NCBI RefSeq assembly: GCF_013349995.1
Contig: NZ_JABVXF010000004.1
Coordinates: 1-64,000, forward strand
Direction of reading: 5' to 3'
Length of the DNA stretch: 64,000 nt
Source of the DNA: Pseudoalteromonas sp. 0303
GTDB lineage: Bacteria; Pseudomonadota; Gammaproteobacteria; Enterobacterales; Alteromonadaceae
The notes under the pieces were generated by a model. It was given only the letters and a program-made list of their open reading frames with translations, did not search any database and was not told the DNA's origin. This document shows positions 27,220 to 37,422 of this stretch, piece after piece (position 1 is the first letter of the stretch; every line of letters starts with the position of its first letter). The position numbers were made by a program, and so were the translations under genes.

Positions 27220-30002
27220 AACACCTGTTGCCACGCCTGACTTACTATGTCAATGTGCTGAGTTAACTCAGCACGTGGCGCACACCGCCCCTGCTGATTC
27301 AAACTCATCACATGATAACGTGAACGATAAGCAATATATGCAGCCACTAATTCTTGCTGCATTTGCTCAGTAATACAGCCTAAACGTGCAGCATCAGCTA
27401 AAATGCGCACATTATCAGACCATGTTGTTAGCTCAGAGTGTTGCATAGCATTATTTAGCACCAGATACTGAGTGATAAACTCGATATCTGTAATACCGCC
27501 CCTATCTTGCTTTAAATCAAACAGATCATCATTACCTTTAGCAAGGTGAGCGCGCATTTTTTCACGCATCTCAACGACATCGGTCTTTAGCTTCTCATTA
27601 TCGCGGGCTTGGCACAAAACGTCTTTGCGGATTTGTGTAAAGCGCTCTTTCAACGAATCTTGCCCATAAATCATGCGTGAACGAACTAAAGCTTGATGCT
27701 CCCAGGTCCATGCTTGAGTTTGCTGATAGTGGTAATAACTTTCTAAATTAATAGCTAGTAAGCCCGATGCCCCTTCAGGACGTAAGCGAGTATCAAGCTC
27801 ATACAATATGCCTGATGCAGTTCGCGTGTTGAATAGGTGCATTAATCGCTGTGCAAGCTTTAAGTAAAACTGACGCGAATCAATCGACTTATCACCATCG
27901 GTATAACTGCTGCCATCGTGGTTATGCACAAATACAAGATCTAAGTCTGAATCGTAGCCAACTTCAAAGCCGCCAGTTTTACCGTACGCAATAACCGCAA
28001 AGCCCTTTTCTTGATCTGAGGTATTCGCTGGCCGACCAAAGCGCTCAACACATGCATGCCATGCAATATTGACCGCTTGCTCTACAATAGCCTCAGCAAG
28101 CGCAGTAAGATGATCACTTACCTTCATCACACTCAGTACACCGGTTGCATCGGCTGCAGCAATGCGTAACTGATGCGTTTGTTTAAACTGACGAAGTGCT
28201 TCCATTTGCAGCTCTAAGTCGCCATGCTCAATACGTAAGAAATACTGTCTAATTTCATCTTTGTAAGCAGATAAAGGGGTTGGTTTATAGAGCACCTGCG
28301 GATCTATCAGCTCATCAAGTAAAATTGGGTAACGAGAGATATGCTCGCCAATCCATTTACTATGGCAGCAAAGTGCTACCAGTTGATTTAAGGCACCTGG
28401 GTTTTCGTATAACAGCTCTAGGTAAGCAGTTCGTGAGATGATCTTGTTCAGCACTTGGCAGATCATGGTAAAAGCATCGCTACTGGCTTTTGTAACTGTT
28501 AGCTGTTTAAGTAAAAGGGGCATTAATTTATCGAGGATATCACGACCTCGACTGCCAATTTTCGCCTTAGTTAAGCGCGCTTTAAAATCTTCAAGCGCCG
28601 CTTGCCAGTCAAGGTTCGGTTCACACATCAGGCTTACATCGGTCATTTCCCAAGCGCTAATGTACTCACTTTCACACGGATCCGCCGTTTCACTTTCAAA
28701 ACCAATCACTTGTTCGAATTCACCATGTACTTGAGACATAGTCTGCTCAATGCTAGTTAAACACTGATTAAAGTCATCTTTGTTGAGCAAATAGCATAAA
28801 CGTTGCTGGTTTAACTCGTCATCAGGTAGGGTTTGCGTTTGCTTATCATCGAAAATCTGTAAGTACTGCTCAATTTGACGTAAGTCTAAATAGTTTTGTG
28901 TTAGTAACTCAGCTTCTTTATCCGACATCACTTGGTTGTTAACCAGCTCTTTTAAAGCAACCAGCAATGACTGAGTTTGTAGGTTAGCTTCACGGCCGCC
29001 TCGAACCATTTGCAGTGCTTGCACTACAAACTCTACTTCTCGAATACCCCCTGCACCTAATTTAATATTGTTTGTAAGGCGCTTTCGGCGTACCTCTTGG
29101 GCAATCATTTGCTTCATCTTGCGCAGCGATTCAATCACCGAAAAATCTATATAGCGGCGGTATACAAACGGGCGTAGCAATTCATAAAACTCATCCCAAT
29201 ACCGATTTTCAGTGCCAATTAGTCGCCCTTTTAGCATGGCGTAACGTTCCCACTCACGTCCTTGCTCTTGGTAATAATCTTCCATTGCATGAAAACTCAT
29301 TACCAAAGGTCCACTTTCACCAAATGGGCGCAGGCGCATATCGACTCGAAATACTTGGCCATTTACCGTGGTTTGGTTAAGCGCCATAATTAGCTTTTGC
29401 GCCACTTTGGTATAAAACACTTGGGCTTCTACTGAGCGACGACCGCCTTGCGTTGCAGCATCGCGAGGATAAGAAAAAATTAAATCTATGTCTGATGAGT
29501 AGTTAAGCTCTCCCCCACCAAGTTTGCCCATACCTAAAACTAACATTGGCATTGCATTACCGTCATCATCAAGCGGCATACCACTGACTTTTGCGACCTG
29601 CGCAAACGCCCACTGATTAGCACTATCGATAAGCTGGTTTGCAAGGGCCGAGATATAAGCGATGCTATCGGCAATTGGGTTTGCACAGCACAAATCAAGA
29701 AAAGCCACTTTCAACCAGTACTTTTCTCGATACAAACGTAGCTTTGCCATCGCAGCATTGTCGTCAAGCTCATTGATTTCAGTACTACTTAACGGAGCTT
29801 CAACTGCGCGATTAGCAAGCTCTTTGTCATCAAGTAACCAGTCTTTTAAATCAGGCTGAGATTGTAAGCAGTTCCACGCAAAATCACTTAAAGACAACAA
29901 GTTAATAATTTTTTGTTGTTCTTTTTGCCCCTCATATAAGCTTGCGAAGCGGGTTTGGCCTAACTGATGAAGTGACTCGGGAAGCGCGTGTAAATTACTC
30001 AT
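27216..30002 (-). CDS. glnE: Glutamine synthetase adenylyltransferase/adenylyl-removing enzyme
   Basis: The 928-residue bifunctional enzyme adenylylates and deadenylylates glutamine synthetase in response to PII and glutamine. The N-terminal nucleotidyltransferase core is GMGKLGGGELNYSSDIDL (residues 157-174, Asp 171 and Asp 173 binding metal). The second core in the C-terminal half is YGKTGGFEVGYDSDLDLVF. The length matches E. coli GlnE (946). It is monocistronic, divergent from the DUF350 gene. Confidence 0.97.
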   Translation of the reverse strand: MSNLHALPESLHQLGQTRFASLYEGQKEQQKIINLLSLSDFAWNCLQSQPDLKDWLLDDKELANRAVEAPLSSTEINELDDNAAMAKLRLYREKYWLKVAFLDLCCANPIADSIAYISALANQLIDSANQWAFAQVAKVSGMPLDDDGNAMPMLVLGMGKLGGGELNYSSDIDLIFSYPRDAATQGGRRSVEAQVFYTKVAQKLIMALNQTTVNGQVFRVDMRLRPFGESGPLVMSFHAMEDYYQEQGREWERYAMLKGRLIGTENRYWDEFYELLRPFVYRRYIDFSVIESLRKMKQMIAQEVRRKRLTNNIKLGAGGIREVEFVVQALQMVRGGREANLQTQSLLVALKELVNNQVMSDKEAELLTQNYLDLRQIEQYLQIFDDKQTQTLPDDELNQQRLCYLLNKDDFNQCLTSIEQTMSQVHGEFEQVIGFESETADPCESEYISAWEMTDVSLMCEPNLDWQAALEDFKARLTKAKIGSRGRDILDKLMPLLLKQLTVTKASSDAFTMICQVLNKIISRTAYLELLYENPGALNQLVALCCHSKWIGEHISRYPILLDELIDPQVLYKPTPLSAYKDEIRQYFLRIEHGDLELQMEALRQFKQTHQLRIAAADATGVLSVMKVSDHLTALAEAIVEQAVNIAWHACVERFGRPANTSDQEKGFAVIAYGKTGGFEVGYDSDLDLVFVHNHDGSSYTDGDKSIDSRQFYLKLAQRLMHLFNTRTASGILYELDTRLRPEGASGLLAINLESYYHYQQTQAWTWEHQALVRSRMIYGQDSLKERFTQIRKDVLCQARDNEKLKTDVVEMREKMRAHLAKGNDDLFDLKQDRGGITDIEFITQYLVLNNAMQHSELTTWSDNVRILADAARLGCITEQMQQELVAAYIAYRSRYHVMSLNQQGRCAPRAELTQHIDIVSQAWQQVF

Positions 30003-30074
30003 TAAATACTCTCTTTTAACTTGCCAATAACCGTACTAGAATGATTATCAAAGAATTATTTAGCAGGGACCTGC

Positions 30075-30968
30075 ATGTCATATTTATCACTATCTAACAC
30101 TAGTTTAGTCGCGATTGCTATTAGTTTCGCTGTAATTTGCGTCACTATAGTACTGCTGCGTATTCTAACGCAAATCAAAGCAAAACAAGCGCTTAAAGAA
30201 GAGCTTGCGCAACATGATAACTTTGCCATGGGGATCAGCTTTGCCAGCGAAATTATGGTCGTTATAGCCACCATCGCTTATATATTTGATGAAATTAGCT
30301 TAAGTGCAGCCCAATCTAACCCGCTAAAGGTACTTTTACTCATTGTGCTGTTATTTGCCTTTATAAAAATAGGTCATTTAATTCATCGTAAATGGATTTT
30401 GCATCACTTTAATGAAGAAGCAGCCATTCTAAAGCAAAATGTCTGCGCCGCTTTAGTTGATTCAGGCATGTTAATCGCAAACTGCATTATCGCTCTTGGC
30501 CTTTATAACTGGTGCCATACCCAAGGTTACAGCAGCTTATTGATCGCCACTGTGAGTTTTTTTGTGCTGCAAGGTATGTTTGCCCTTGATAGTAAAATTC
30601 GTGAATATCGCTTTGCAAAAGCCAACCAAGGTGCATCACTACAAAGTAACTTTAATCTTGAAAATACCTCTATTGGCATTCGCTACGCGGGTAAGTCTAT
30701 CGGCCTTGCACTTGCGGGCTATGCTGGTCTTGCCAGTGCATCATTTATTAGTGGTAAGATGGTAGAAAATTTATTCACTCTAGTATCTCATTGCGGTGCA
30801 ATGTGGGTATTGTTATATATTTTGAGCTACATTATTAAATATATCTCTCTACCTAATATCGACACATCGTTAGAAGTAGATCACCAAGATAACATTGGCA
30901 TAGCCTGTATAGAGTTTGCCGTTTTCGGTGCAATAGGCTATTTACTAATAAGTATGTTTTCAATTTGA
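30075..30968 (+). CDS. DUF350 membrane protein with duplicated domain
   Basis: The 297-residue protein has about eight hydrophobic segments in two similar halves, each beginning with a membrane segment and a GISFASEIMVVIATI-like or RYAGKSIGLALAGYA stretch. This is the duplicated DUF350 pattern. The function is unknown. The gene lies 28 bp before a hypothetical gene in the same direction, and both may be co-transcribed with rsmE. Confidence 0.75.
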   Translation: MSYLSLSNTSLVAIAISFAVICVTIVLLRILTQIKAKQALKEELAQHDNFAMGISFASEIMVVIATIAYIFDEISLSAAQSNPLKVLLLIVLLFAFIKIGHLIHRKWILHHFNEEAAILKQNVCAALVDSGMLIANCIIALGLYNWCHTQGYSSLLIATVSFFVLQGMFALDSKIREYRFAKANQGASLQSNFNLENTSIGIRYAGKSIGLALAGYAGLASASFISGKMVENLFTLVSHCGAMWVLLYILSYIIKYISLPNIDTSLEVDHQDNIGIACIEFAVFGAIGYLLISMFSI

Positions 30969-30996
30969 TACGGAAGTATTTGAATCGTGAGGCATC

Positions 30997-31458
30997 ATGC
31001 CCTTTAAAGTTAATAATTATTTATTAGTTGATATAGATGATGAGTTTAGCCGCGCATTTGCTCAGCACTACTTTGCAAATGCCGAAAATTCGACTCTAGT
31101 TGTGGCTGGCGCTAATAGCCGCCATATGGTTAAACTCATGTTTGATCAACTCGTTAAGGATTATTGCTATTGCGATTTTAGTAATGAAATTAGTGTCTCA
31201 GAACTCGCCAGCTATTTACATGAACACCACGATATTCAAGGTGTACTGATTAATCACACCGACTATCAGCTGGCGAATGATGCACAAAAATTTATTTATA
31301 ACTCACTTCATAAAATACGTTACTTAGTGCAACAAGATGGACATAGCTTTAGTTTTAAACCTTGCCCAGATGCTGCTCACATTAACCACCTTTCTTGCCA
31401 ATCTGAGATTGCCGAAACCACTGCAGATGTTTTAAGTGCCAAAGACGAATTTAAATAA
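30997..31458 (+). CDS. Hypothetical protein, Rossmann-like
   Basis: The 153-residue soluble protein is not one I recognise. Its first half looks like a decayed short-chain dehydrogenase N-terminus: a beta strand (NYLLVDIDDEF), a helix, a second strand (STLVVAG), then DFSNEIS and a later GVLINHTDYQL resembling VLINNAG. The Gly-rich nucleotide motif and the active-site Tyr-Lys are absent, so catalysis is unlikely. ATG 30997 has GTGAGG 5 bases upstream. It sits between the DUF350 gene and rsmE. Confidence 0.6.
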   Translation: MPFKVNNYLLVDIDDEFSRAFAQHYFANAENSTLVVAGANSRHMVKLMFDQLVKDYCYCDFSNEISVSELASYLHEHHDIQGVLINHTDYQLANDAQKFIYNSLHKIRYLVQQDGHSFSFKPCPDAAHINHLSCQSEIAETTADVLSAKDEFK

Positions 31459-31527
31459 CAAATAAATAATTGCACCTAAGCCGCTGTATACTTACCATAT
31501 TGCTAAATTTATTGATAAGTGACAGCC

Positions 31528-32262
31528 ATGCGAGTTCCACATATTTACCAACCTTCAGCGATTTCTTTAAACACCCCAGTAGCACTTGATGATGATGCAG
31601 CAGGTCATGTTAGCCGTGTATTGCGTATGCAAGTCGGTGATAAGGTTTCGATTTTTAATGGTGAAGGAGGTGAATACCTCAGTGAAATTATTGAAGTCAG
31701 CAAAAAAAATGTGGTCGTTGAGCCACAAGAATTTGTTGATCATGATGTTGAATCGCCTTTAAAAATTCACTTGGGTCAAGGCATTTCTCGTGGCGATAAA
31801 ATGGATTTCACTATTCAAAAATCTGTTGAACTGGGTATCACAGAAATCACCCCAATTTTTAGCCAACGTTGTGGCGTAAAACTAAGTGGCGATCGCCTTG
31901 CTAAAAAACATCAACAATGGCAAAAAATTGCAATTGCCGCCGCAGAACAATCAGGCCGTAACTTTGTGCCTGTTGTACACCCTCCTATTGATATTAAAGA
32001 GTGGCTAGAACAAATAAGTGATGCGATTAAACTTACTTTGCACCCGCGTGCTGAGCACAGTATTAAAACTATTCAAGTACCAAACGAAGGAGTGCGCTTT
32101 TTAGTCGGCCCAGAAGGTGGATTTACCGATGCAGAAATTGACATTGCTAAACAGCAAAACTTTGTTGATATTCGCTTAGGCCCACGTGTTCTGCGAACAG
32201 AAACAGCCGCTCTGACGGTATTGAGCGCATTACAATTACAGTTTGGCGATTTAGCGAATTGA
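31528..32262 (+). CDS. rsmE: 16S rRNA m3U1498 methyltransferase
   Basis: The 244-residue SPOUT methyltransferase modifies U1498 of 16S rRNA. The N-terminus (MRVPHIYQP) fits the family start. The C-terminal knot has FLVGPEGGFTDAEID and LGPRVLRTETAAL, the SAM-binding motifs. I took ATG 31528 rather than GTG 31519 since it gives the E. coli length (243). It heads the conserved rsmE-gshB-yqgE-ruvX cluster. Confidence 0.96.
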   Translation: MRVPHIYQPSAISLNTPVALDDDAAGHVSRVLRMQVGDKVSIFNGEGGEYLSEIIEVSKKNVVVEPQEFVDHDVESPLKIHLGQGISRGDKMDFTIQKSVELGITEITPIFSQRCGVKLSGDRLAKKHQQWQKIAIAAAEQSGRNFVPVVHPPIDIKEWLEQISDAIKLTLHPRAEHSIKTIQVPNEGVRFLVGPEGGFTDAEIDIAKQQNFVDIRLGPRVLRTETAALTVLSALQLQFGDLAN

Positions 32263-32330
32263 AAACCGTAAAAATACCCATATATCAAAGTAACAAAACA
32301 TAGTATGGCATACGATTCTAAGGCAAAAAT

Positions 32331-33284
32331 ATGGCAATTAAGCTAGGCATAATCTCTGATCCAATTAGTGGCTTTAATATTAAAAAAGACACTGGCTTTG
32401 CAATGATGATGGAAGCGCAACAGCGCGGTTACGAAATTTACTACATGGAGATGGATGACCTTTCTCTACGTCAAGGTCAAGGCTTTGCAACAGCCGCCAA
32501 AGCCCGTGTGTTTGATGATGTAAATCACTGGTATGAATTAGAAGAAAAAGCCACCATTGCTTTAGCAGATTTAGACGTTATTTTAATGCGTAAAGATCCG
32601 CCTTTTGATACTGAGTACATCTACGCTACCTATATTTTAGAGCGTGCTGAGCAAGCTGGCACGCTTATAATCAATAAGCCGCAAAGCTTACGCGATGCTA
32701 ACGAAAAGCTATTCACAGCTTGGTTTAGCGAACATACGCCAGATACTTTAGTAACACGTAGCCAAGCAGACATTCGTGCATTTTTAGCTGAGCATAAAGA
32801 TATTATTTTAAAACCGCTAGATGGTATGGGTGGTGCATCTATCTTTAGAGTTAAAGAAGATGATGCCAATATTGGTGTGATCTGCGAAACGCTAACCGAA
32901 CATGGTAGTCGTTTTGCAATGGCACAAAACTATATTCCTGAAATCAAGCAAGGCGATAAACGCGTACTTGTGGTTGATGGTGAAGTAATGCCGTATTGCC
33001 TAGCTCGTATCCCACAAAATGGCGAAACGCGCGGTAACTTGGCAGCAGGTGGTAGAGGTGAAGCACGCCCGATTAGCGATTCAGACCGTAAAATTGCAGA
33101 GGCTGTAGCACCTACGCTGAAAGAAAAAGGCCTTATTTTTGTTGGTCTAGATATCATTGGCGATCGTTTAACTGAAATCAATGTCACTGCGCCAACGTGT
33201 GTAAAAGAGATTGAAGCCGCTTATGACATTTCAATCACTGGTCACTTATTTGATGCCATTGAAAGAAAACTGAGCCATACTTAA
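32331..33284 (+). CDS. gshB: Glutathione synthetase
   Basis: The 317-residue ATP-grasp ligase joins gamma-glutamylcysteine and glycine. The N-terminus begins MAIKLGIISDPIS. ATP-grasp motifs are KPLDGMGGASIF and GLIFVGLDIIGDRLTEINVTAP, and RRGEARP-like GGRGEARP marks the flexible loop. The length matches E. coli GshB (316). It precedes yqgE by 24 bp. Confidence 0.98.
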   Translation: MAIKLGIISDPISGFNIKKDTGFAMMMEAQQRGYEIYYMEMDDLSLRQGQGFATAAKARVFDDVNHWYELEEKATIALADLDVILMRKDPPFDTEYIYATYILERAEQAGTLIINKPQSLRDANEKLFTAWFSEHTPDTLVTRSQADIRAFLAEHKDIILKPLDGMGGASIFRVKEDDANIGVICETLTEHGSRFAMAQNYIPEIKQGDKRVLVVDGEVMPYCLARIPQNGETRGNLAAGGRGEARPISDSDRKIAEAVAPTLKEKGLIFVGLDIIGDRLTEINVTAPTCVKEIEAAYDISITGHLFDAIERKLSHT

Positions 33285-33308
33285 TTTAAACAACAAAAGG
33301 GGCGACCT

Positions 33309-33866
33309 ATGCAGTCATTAGAGAATCATTTCTTAATCGCGATGCCGAGCATGCAAGACCCTTTTTTTAAGCGTGCAGTCACTTACATTTGTGAGCACAA
33401 TCAAGATGGTGCGATGGGCTTGGTAATTAACCAGCCTATCAATATCACCGTGGGCGAGCTACTCGATAAAATCGAAATTGATAACGACAAAAGCAAGCAA
33501 GCTGCAGGTTTAGCTGTGTACGCAGGCGGACCGGTAAAAACCGATCGCGGTTTTGTTTTGCATTCACCAAAACCTGGTTATGCAGCGAGTCAAAAACTTA
33601 GTAGTGATATTATGATCACTACTTCAAAAGATGTGCTAGCAAGCCTAACCACGAGTGAGGCTCCTGAACAGTTTATTATCACTTTGGGTTATGCGGGTTG
33701 GGATCAAGGACAGCTAGAGCAAGAACTGTTAGAAAATTCATGGTTAATTATCAAAGCAGATCCAGAGATCATCTTTAACACCCCAGTTGAAAAACGCTGG
33801 GAAAAAGCAGTTTCTATGCTGGGTTTTGATATCGGGCAATTAAGCTCTGAAGCTGGCCACGCTTAA
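33309..33866 (+). CDS. yqgE: YqgE/AlgH family protein
   Basis: The 185-residue protein belongs to UPF0301 (YqgE/AlgH), of unclear function. The N-terminal [17 protein letters not shown] and the [24 protein letters not shown] and [13 protein letters not shown] segments are diagnostic. It lies between gshB and ruvX, the conserved order. Confidence 0.96.
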   Translation: MQSLENHFLIAMPSMQDPFFKRAVTYICEHNQDGAMGLVINQPINITVGELLDKIEIDNDKSKQAAGLAVYAGGPVKTDRGFVLHSPKPGYAASQKLSSDIMITTSKDVLASLTTSEAPEQFIITLGYAGWDQGQLEQELLENSWLIIKADPEIIFNTPVEKRWEKAVSMLGFDIGQLSSEAGHA

Positions 33867-33886
33867 CATTTATAAACTTTAAAACT

Positions 33887-34336
33887 ATGACAAAACGAAC
33901 GTTTAAGCCACTCGGTGAACGCACCGTAATGGGTTTTGACTTTGGCACCAAAAGTATTGGTATTGCCATTGGTCAAGAACTCACTGGAACAGCATCAAGC
34001 TTACAAGCTGTAAAAGCGAAAGATGGTATTCCTGATTGGCAACTTATAAAAAAACAGGTGGATGAGTGGCAACCAGATTTAATGGTGGTTGGTTTACCGC
34101 TTAATATGGACGGCACCAATCAAGAAGTTACCTTTAAAGCTAAGAAGTTCGCAAATCGCTTACACAACCACTTTGCTATACCGGTTGAAACGCAGGACGA
34201 ACGACTAACAACGGCAGATGCCAAAGCGCGTTTGTTCGAACAAGGTGGCTACCGAAACCTTGGTAAAGGTAATATTGATAATATGTCTGCGGTGATCATC
34301 TTAGAAAGCTTTTTTGAGCAGTTTTATGGCGACTAA
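33887..34336 (+). CDS. ruvX: Holliday junction resolvase-like RuvX
   Basis: The 149-residue RNase-H-fold nuclease is also known as YqgF. It acts in 16S rRNA 5'-end processing and is proposed to resolve Holliday junctions. The motif [13 protein letters not shown] has the first active-site Asp, and [10 protein letters not shown] and DERLTTADA follow. Its stop overlaps the 3' end of the convergent periplasmic protein gene by 4 bp. Confidence 0.95.
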   Translation: MTKRTFKPLGERTVMGFDFGTKSIGIAIGQELTGTASSLQAVKAKDGIPDWQLIKKQVDEWQPDLMVVGLPLNMDGTNQEVTFKAKKFANRLHNHFAIPVETQDERLTTADAKARLFEQGGYRNLGKGNIDNMSAVIILESFFEQFYGD

Positions 34337-35205
34337 AGCGCCTTGTTAATCACCGTATAATCGTTTAAATCAGGAATAAAGCCTGCCTCTCGGTAGGCTT
34401 TTTCAATTGCGCCTGTTTTACGAAGCTGCGCAAGCCCCTTTTGAATTGCAACAAAAGCCGCTTTGCCATCTGGGTGACTCTTCGAAAGAATAAAATGACG
34501 GCTATCATTGAGCTGGAGCACAAGATTTGGCACAGCAACCAATTCAATATTTTCTAAGGTATAGCGATTATTGAGGCTAGGCATTAAGGGCATCATCATA
34601 AAATCAACCCACTGCATCGATACAGTACGAACTTGCCCAAGCCACTCATCTTCTCTGAGCAACTCTTTTAAGGGCAGAGCAGATAACGTTTGCCAATCGG
34701 TTTGCCAGCGTGGCGTTGACACTGCTGTTAATTGTTTAAAGTCAGCAAGCTGTTTTACTTGCTGCACTTTCTTATTGTTCGGTGAAGTGAATATACCTGC
34801 AAAATACTCACCATCTCTAATCACAGGATCAGAGATATATACCGACTCAACTAGCTGCTTTGCATCAACAGACCACACACTATCGAAGCTTAATAGTAGC
34901 TGGCCATCTTCTAACAGCTTGGTATTGCGATAATTAACCTTGCCTTTGTGATAACGAAATGGCTTGGTAAAACCGCCTAAACTCAATGCTTGTTGAGCTA
35001 TGATCATATCGACCACATCACGGCGTATGTAGGCACCACTGAAGTCTTTAACTTCAAGAGGTTTGCGACCATTCAAAAAGCGACTGTAATCGTCATACAC
35101 ATCATCGCGAATAAAAATAACCACGCTTTTACTATCATTGCCATATACCTGAAAGGTACTCAATAATAAAAATAGCCAGCCGATTAAATTTACTCGCAAT
35201 TTCAT
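34333..35205 (-). CDS. Periplasmic substrate-binding-like protein
   Basis: The 290-residue secreted protein has a signal peptide (about 1-22, ending VYG) and an amino-acid-ABC-type (SBP_bac_3) fold pattern, such as [13 protein letters not shown], the central [12 protein letters not shown] and the C-terminal [18 protein letters not shown]. No transporter genes are nearby. Its ATG follows the pilU stop immediately, so it is co-transcribed with pilTU. Many such proteins in this genus are uncharacterised. Confidence 0.75.
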   Translation of the reverse strand: MKLRVNLIGWLFLLLSTFQVYGNDSKSVVIFIRDDVYDDYSRFLNGRKPLEVKDFSGAYIRRDVVDMIIAQQALSLGGFTKPFRYHKGKVNYRNTKLLEDGQLLLSFDSVWSVDAKQLVESVYISDPVIRDGEYFAGIFTSPNNKKVQQVKQLADFKQLTAVSTPRWQTDWQTLSALPLKELLREDEWLGQVRTVSMQWVDFMMMPLMPSLNNRYTLENIELVAVPNLVLQLNDSRHFILSKSHPDGKAAFVAIQKGLAQLRKTGAIEKAYREAGFIPDLNDYTVINKAL

Positions 35206-36339
35206 TTACGCGTCACTCTTGCCATCAAGGCCATCAATAGTCACGCCTTGTAAGAAGCCCGCACCACTTTGCTCATTGTTTTGCAGCTTTATCATTAAGC
35301 GCAAGTCATTTGGCGAGTCAGCATGATGTAGCGCATCAGCGTAGTTAATACGGCGCTGTTTATAAAGCTCAAATAACGCTTGGTCAAAGGTCTGCATGCC
35401 CATTTCTTTCGATTTAGCCATGGTTTCTTTGATAGAGCCAATATCGCCTTTTTTAATAAGCTCTGCCACCATCGGTGAATTAAGCAAAATTTCGATAGCA
35501 GCAACACGCCCTTCCCCATCGGCAGTTGGCACCAACTGCTGCGCAACAATGGCACGAAGGTTAAGTGCTAAGTCGTACTTTAACTTATCGTGCTTTTCTT
35601 TTGGTACTAAGTGCATGATACGGTCAATGGCTTGGTTGGCATTATTCGCATGCAGTGTTGCTACACACAAGTGACCTGTTTCAGCGAAGCTGAGTGCGTA
35701 TTCCATGGTTTCTTGTGAACGGATCTCACCAATTAAGATCACATCAGGTGCTTGACGTAACGAGCTTTTTAGCGCCGATTCAAAGCTTTCAGTATCTAAA
35801 CCAACTTCACGTTGGGTGATGATACTTTTACGATGTTCGTGAACAAATTCGATAGGGTCTTCAATAGTAAGAATATGACCACGTTGATTGCGGTTACGAT
35901 AACCTAAAAGCGCTGCTAATGATGTTGATTTACCTGTACCTGTACCACCCACAAACAGTACTAAACCACGTTTTGCCATGATCACATCGGTTAATGTTGA
36001 TGGTAAACCTAGTTCGTTCACATCTGGGATTTGCGTCACGATACGACGAATAACCATACCCGCTCTATCACGCTGCCAAAAAGCAGAAACACGGAAACGA
36101 CCTTCATCGGTTGCAATTGCAAAGTTACACTCTTTAGTGTCATGAAACTCTTTGCGTTGTTTATCATTCATAGCCGACTCAACTAACGCAAGAGAAGCAT
36201 CATCCGAAAGCCTTTCGTCGGTAAGGTGTACTAGCTCACCGTTGATTTTTGCACTGACCGGCAGTTGGCTAGAAACAAACAAGTCAGACGCTTTTTTATC
36301 TATCATAACTTGTAAAAAATGATTTAAAGGTAAAGACAT
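35206..36339 (-). CDS. pilU: Type IV pilus ATPase PilU
   Basis: The 377-residue hexameric ATPase assists PilT in twitching and pilus retraction. The Walker A motif is GGTGTGKST, the Asp box is TIEDPIEFVHEH, and Walker B is VILIGEIRSQETM. The N-terminal KKASDLFVSSQLP segment fits PilU. It follows pilT by 14 bp. Confidence 0.96.
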   Translation of the reverse strand: MSLPLNHFLQVMIDKKASDLFVSSQLPVSAKINGELVHLTDERLSDDASLALVESAMNDKQRKEFHDTKECNFAIATDEGRFRVSAFWQRDRAGMVIRRIVTQIPDVNELGLPSTLTDVIMAKRGLVLFVGGTGTGKSTSLAALLGYRNRNQRGHILTIEDPIEFVHEHRKSIITQREVGLDTESFESALKSSLRQAPDVILIGEIRSQETMEYALSFAETGHLCVATLHANNANQAIDRIMHLVPKEKHDKLKYDLALNLRAIVAQQLVPTADGEGRVAAIEILLNSPMVAELIKKGDIGSIKETMAKSKEMGMQTFDQALFELYKQRRINYADALHHADSPNDLRLMIKLQNNEQSGAGFLQGVTIDGLDGKSDA

Positions 36340-36353
36340 TTTAAATAGCTCCG

Positions 36354-37394
36354 TTAACCACCAAACTGGGTTTTATCTTGTGCTTTAGCTCGCGCATCAT
36401 TGGTTGTAATAATGCCGTAGTTAACTAAGTTTGCTAAACATTGATCCATGGTCTGCATACCATGCGATGCACCGGTTTGAATTGATGAATACATTTGTGC
36501 AATTTTATCTTCACGGATCAGATTTCGGATTGCAGGAATACCTATCATGATCTCGTGAGCTGCAACTCGGCCACCGCCCACTTTTTTAAGTAAAGTTTGC
36601 GAGATTACGGCACGTAATGATTCTGACAACATTGAACGTACCATGTCTTTTTCTTCACCTGGGAATACGTCAATGATACGGTCGATAGTTTTTGGTGCTG
36701 ATGTGGTATGCAAGGTACCAAACACCAAGTGACCTGTTTCTGCCGCAGTCATCGCTAAGCGAATTGTTTCAAGGTCACGCAGCTCACCCACTAAGATAAC
36801 GTCAGGGTCTTCACGTAGTGCACTTCTAAGCGCATTAGAGAAGCTATGCGTATCACGGTGTACTTCACGCTGGTTAATAAGGCTCAGCTTATTCTCGTGT
36901 ACGAATTCGATTGGATCTTCGATAGTTAAAATATGGTGATGCTTATTTTGGTTAATATAATCAACCATCGCCGCTAATGTGGTTGATTTACCAGAACCCG
37001 TTGGCCCAGTGACTAGCACCAAACCACGTGGATTATCGGAAATAGTTTTAAAAATATCAGGCGCACCTAAATCATCCAGCGTTAAAACATCACTTGGGAT
37101 AGTACGAAACACCGCCGCAGGGCCACGGTTTGAATTAAATGCGTTAACACGAAAACGCGCAAGGTTTGGTACTTCGAAAGAAAAATCCACTTCGAGATTT
37201 TGTTCGTAGTCCTTACGCTGATTATCGTTCATAATATCGTATACCAGACTATTTACATCTTTTTGTTCTAATGCTGGAATATTAATACGACGCACATCAC
37301 CATCAACACGTATCATAGGTGATACGCCTGATGACAAGTGTAAATCCGAGGCTTTGTGTTGCACACTAAAGGCCAATAATTCGGTAATATCCAT
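36354..37394 (-). CDS. pilT: Type IV pilus retraction ATPase PilT
   Basis: The 346-residue hexameric ATPase drives retraction of type IV pili. Walker A is GPTGSGKST at residues 130-138, the Asp box is TIEDPIEFVHEN, Walker B is ILVGELRDLETI, and the PilT-specific AIRNLIRE is present near residue 290. It is divergent from yggS with almost no spacer, and it starts the operon pilT-pilU-periplasmic protein. Confidence 0.97.
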   Translation of the reverse strand: MDITELLAFSVQHKASDLHLSSGVSPMIRVDGDVRRINIPALEQKDVNSLVYDIMNDNQRKDYEQNLEVDFSFEVPNLARFRVNAFNSNRGPAAVFRTIPSDVLTLDDLGAPDIFKTISDNPRGLVLVTGPTGSGKSTTLAAMVDYINQNKHHHILTIEDPIEFVHENKLSLINQREVHRDTHSFSNALRSALREDPDVILVGELRDLETIRLAMTAAETGHLVFGTLHTTSAPKTIDRIIDVFPGEEKDMVRSMLSESLRAVISQTLLKKVGGGRVAAHEIMIGIPAIRNLIREDKIAQMYSSIQTGASHGMQTMDQCLANLVNYGIITTNDARAKAQDKTQFGG

Positions 37395-37422
37395 TATGAC
37401 TCCACAACCAACTGATAATTAT

